From CAZKCK01 sp964552325 (lineage in GTDB: Bacteria > Bacteroidota > Bacteroidia > Bacteroidales > TTA-H9), in NCBI GenBank assembly GCA_964552325.1, contig CAZKHA010000070.1:1-15549 (forward strand): DNA of 15,549 nucleotides, written 5' to 3'. A program made the translations under genes and the position numbers. Below, one piece after another: positions 15,444 to 15,549 of the stretch. The first letter of the stretch is position 1. Every line of letters begins with the position of its first letter. Below the pieces are notes generated by a model. The model was given only the letters and a program-made list of their open reading frames with translations, searched no databases and was not told the origin of the DNA.

Positions 15444-15549
15444 ATGGATGTTTCGAACAAAATAAGTATCAAAGAAAAAATTGGCTATGCGCTAGGCGAT
15501 GGAGCCGCAAATATTGCCTGGAGAGGTGTGGCCACGTTTCTGTTTGTGT
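15444..15549 (+). CDS. GPH-family sugar:cation symporter, N-terminal part
   Basis: The frame starts at the ATG at 15444 and runs off the right edge after 35 codons: MDVSNKISIKEKIGYALGDG followed by AANIAWRGVATFLFV. The K-E-K-I-G-Y-x-L-G-D-x-A-x-N motif entering the first transmembrane helix is the hallmark of glycoside-pentoside-hexuronide:cation symporters (MFS superfamily), inner-membrane carriers for sugars, glycosides or uronates. The substrate cannot be told from this fragment. It follows the Nudix-type regulator by 179 bases on the same strand. In known AraR systems such a transporter belongs to the regulon, so the two are likely linked by function. Confidence 0.88.
   Translation, partial: MDVSNKISIKEKIGYALGDGAANIAWRGVATFLFV

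Noticed and set aside
1..15549. tRNA, rRNA, CRISPR arrays, insertion sequences, integrase genes and phage genes
   Set aside because: I looked for cloverleaf patterns, regular short repeats, transposase motifs and flanking inverted repeats by eye and found none.

Overview
The window looks like a chromosomal segment of a Bacteroidota bacterium. The evidence is a SusC/SusD outer-membrane pair, two large secreted proteins ending in type IX secretion (T9SS) sorting domains, a LytS/LytTR two-component pair, promoters of the TTTG / TAnnTTTG type, and the lack of strong Shine-Dalgarno sequences. The base composition is moderately AT-rich and fairly even. I see no tRNA, rRNA, CRISPR array, insertion sequence or phage gene. 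I cannot name a genus.

Layout. The left edge (1-77, minus) holds only the signal peptide of an exported protein. Next is a minus-strand operon read from 4495 down to 207: an ECF sigma factor, a protein with one inner-membrane helix, a long Ser/Thr/Asn/Gln-rich linker and a C-terminal outer-membrane barrel, and a 742-residue secreted protein with four PKD repeats and a T9SS tail. The first two genes overlap and the second and third are 10 bases apart. The middle protein has the architecture of the dual membrane-spanning anti-sigma factors (Dma) known from Bacteroides thetaiotaomicron, so the set may form an outer-surface-to-sigma signalling circuit with a surface protein as one output. Upstream lies a separate minus-strand gene for a secreted right-handed beta-helix protein (4653-6419), ended by a strong intrinsic terminator.

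The plus-strand block 6776-9358 encodes a small outer-membrane barrel protein with its own promoter and terminator, then a LytS-type histidine kinase and a LytTR response regulator that overlap by one base (TAATG).

The right third is a nutrient-uptake locus. SusC (11053-14181) and SusD (9502-11007) run on the minus strand and end at a terminator at about 9423-9459. Divergent from them is a Nudix-fold winged-helix regulator of the AraR/NrtR type (14530-15264), followed by the start of a GPH-family sugar:cation symporter (15444 to the edge). The susC promoter matches the Bacteroidota consensus exactly (TTTG-N19-TACTTTTG), and a perfect 8-5-8 palindrome at 14314-14334 lies over the expected transcription start. 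This is a convincing candidate operator for the divergent regulator. Together these genes suggest TonB-dependent import of an oligosaccharide, inner-membrane sugar symport and sugar-responsive repression. The sugar (perhaps a pentose or pentose-containing glycan) cannot be read from this window, which has no glycoside hydrolase.
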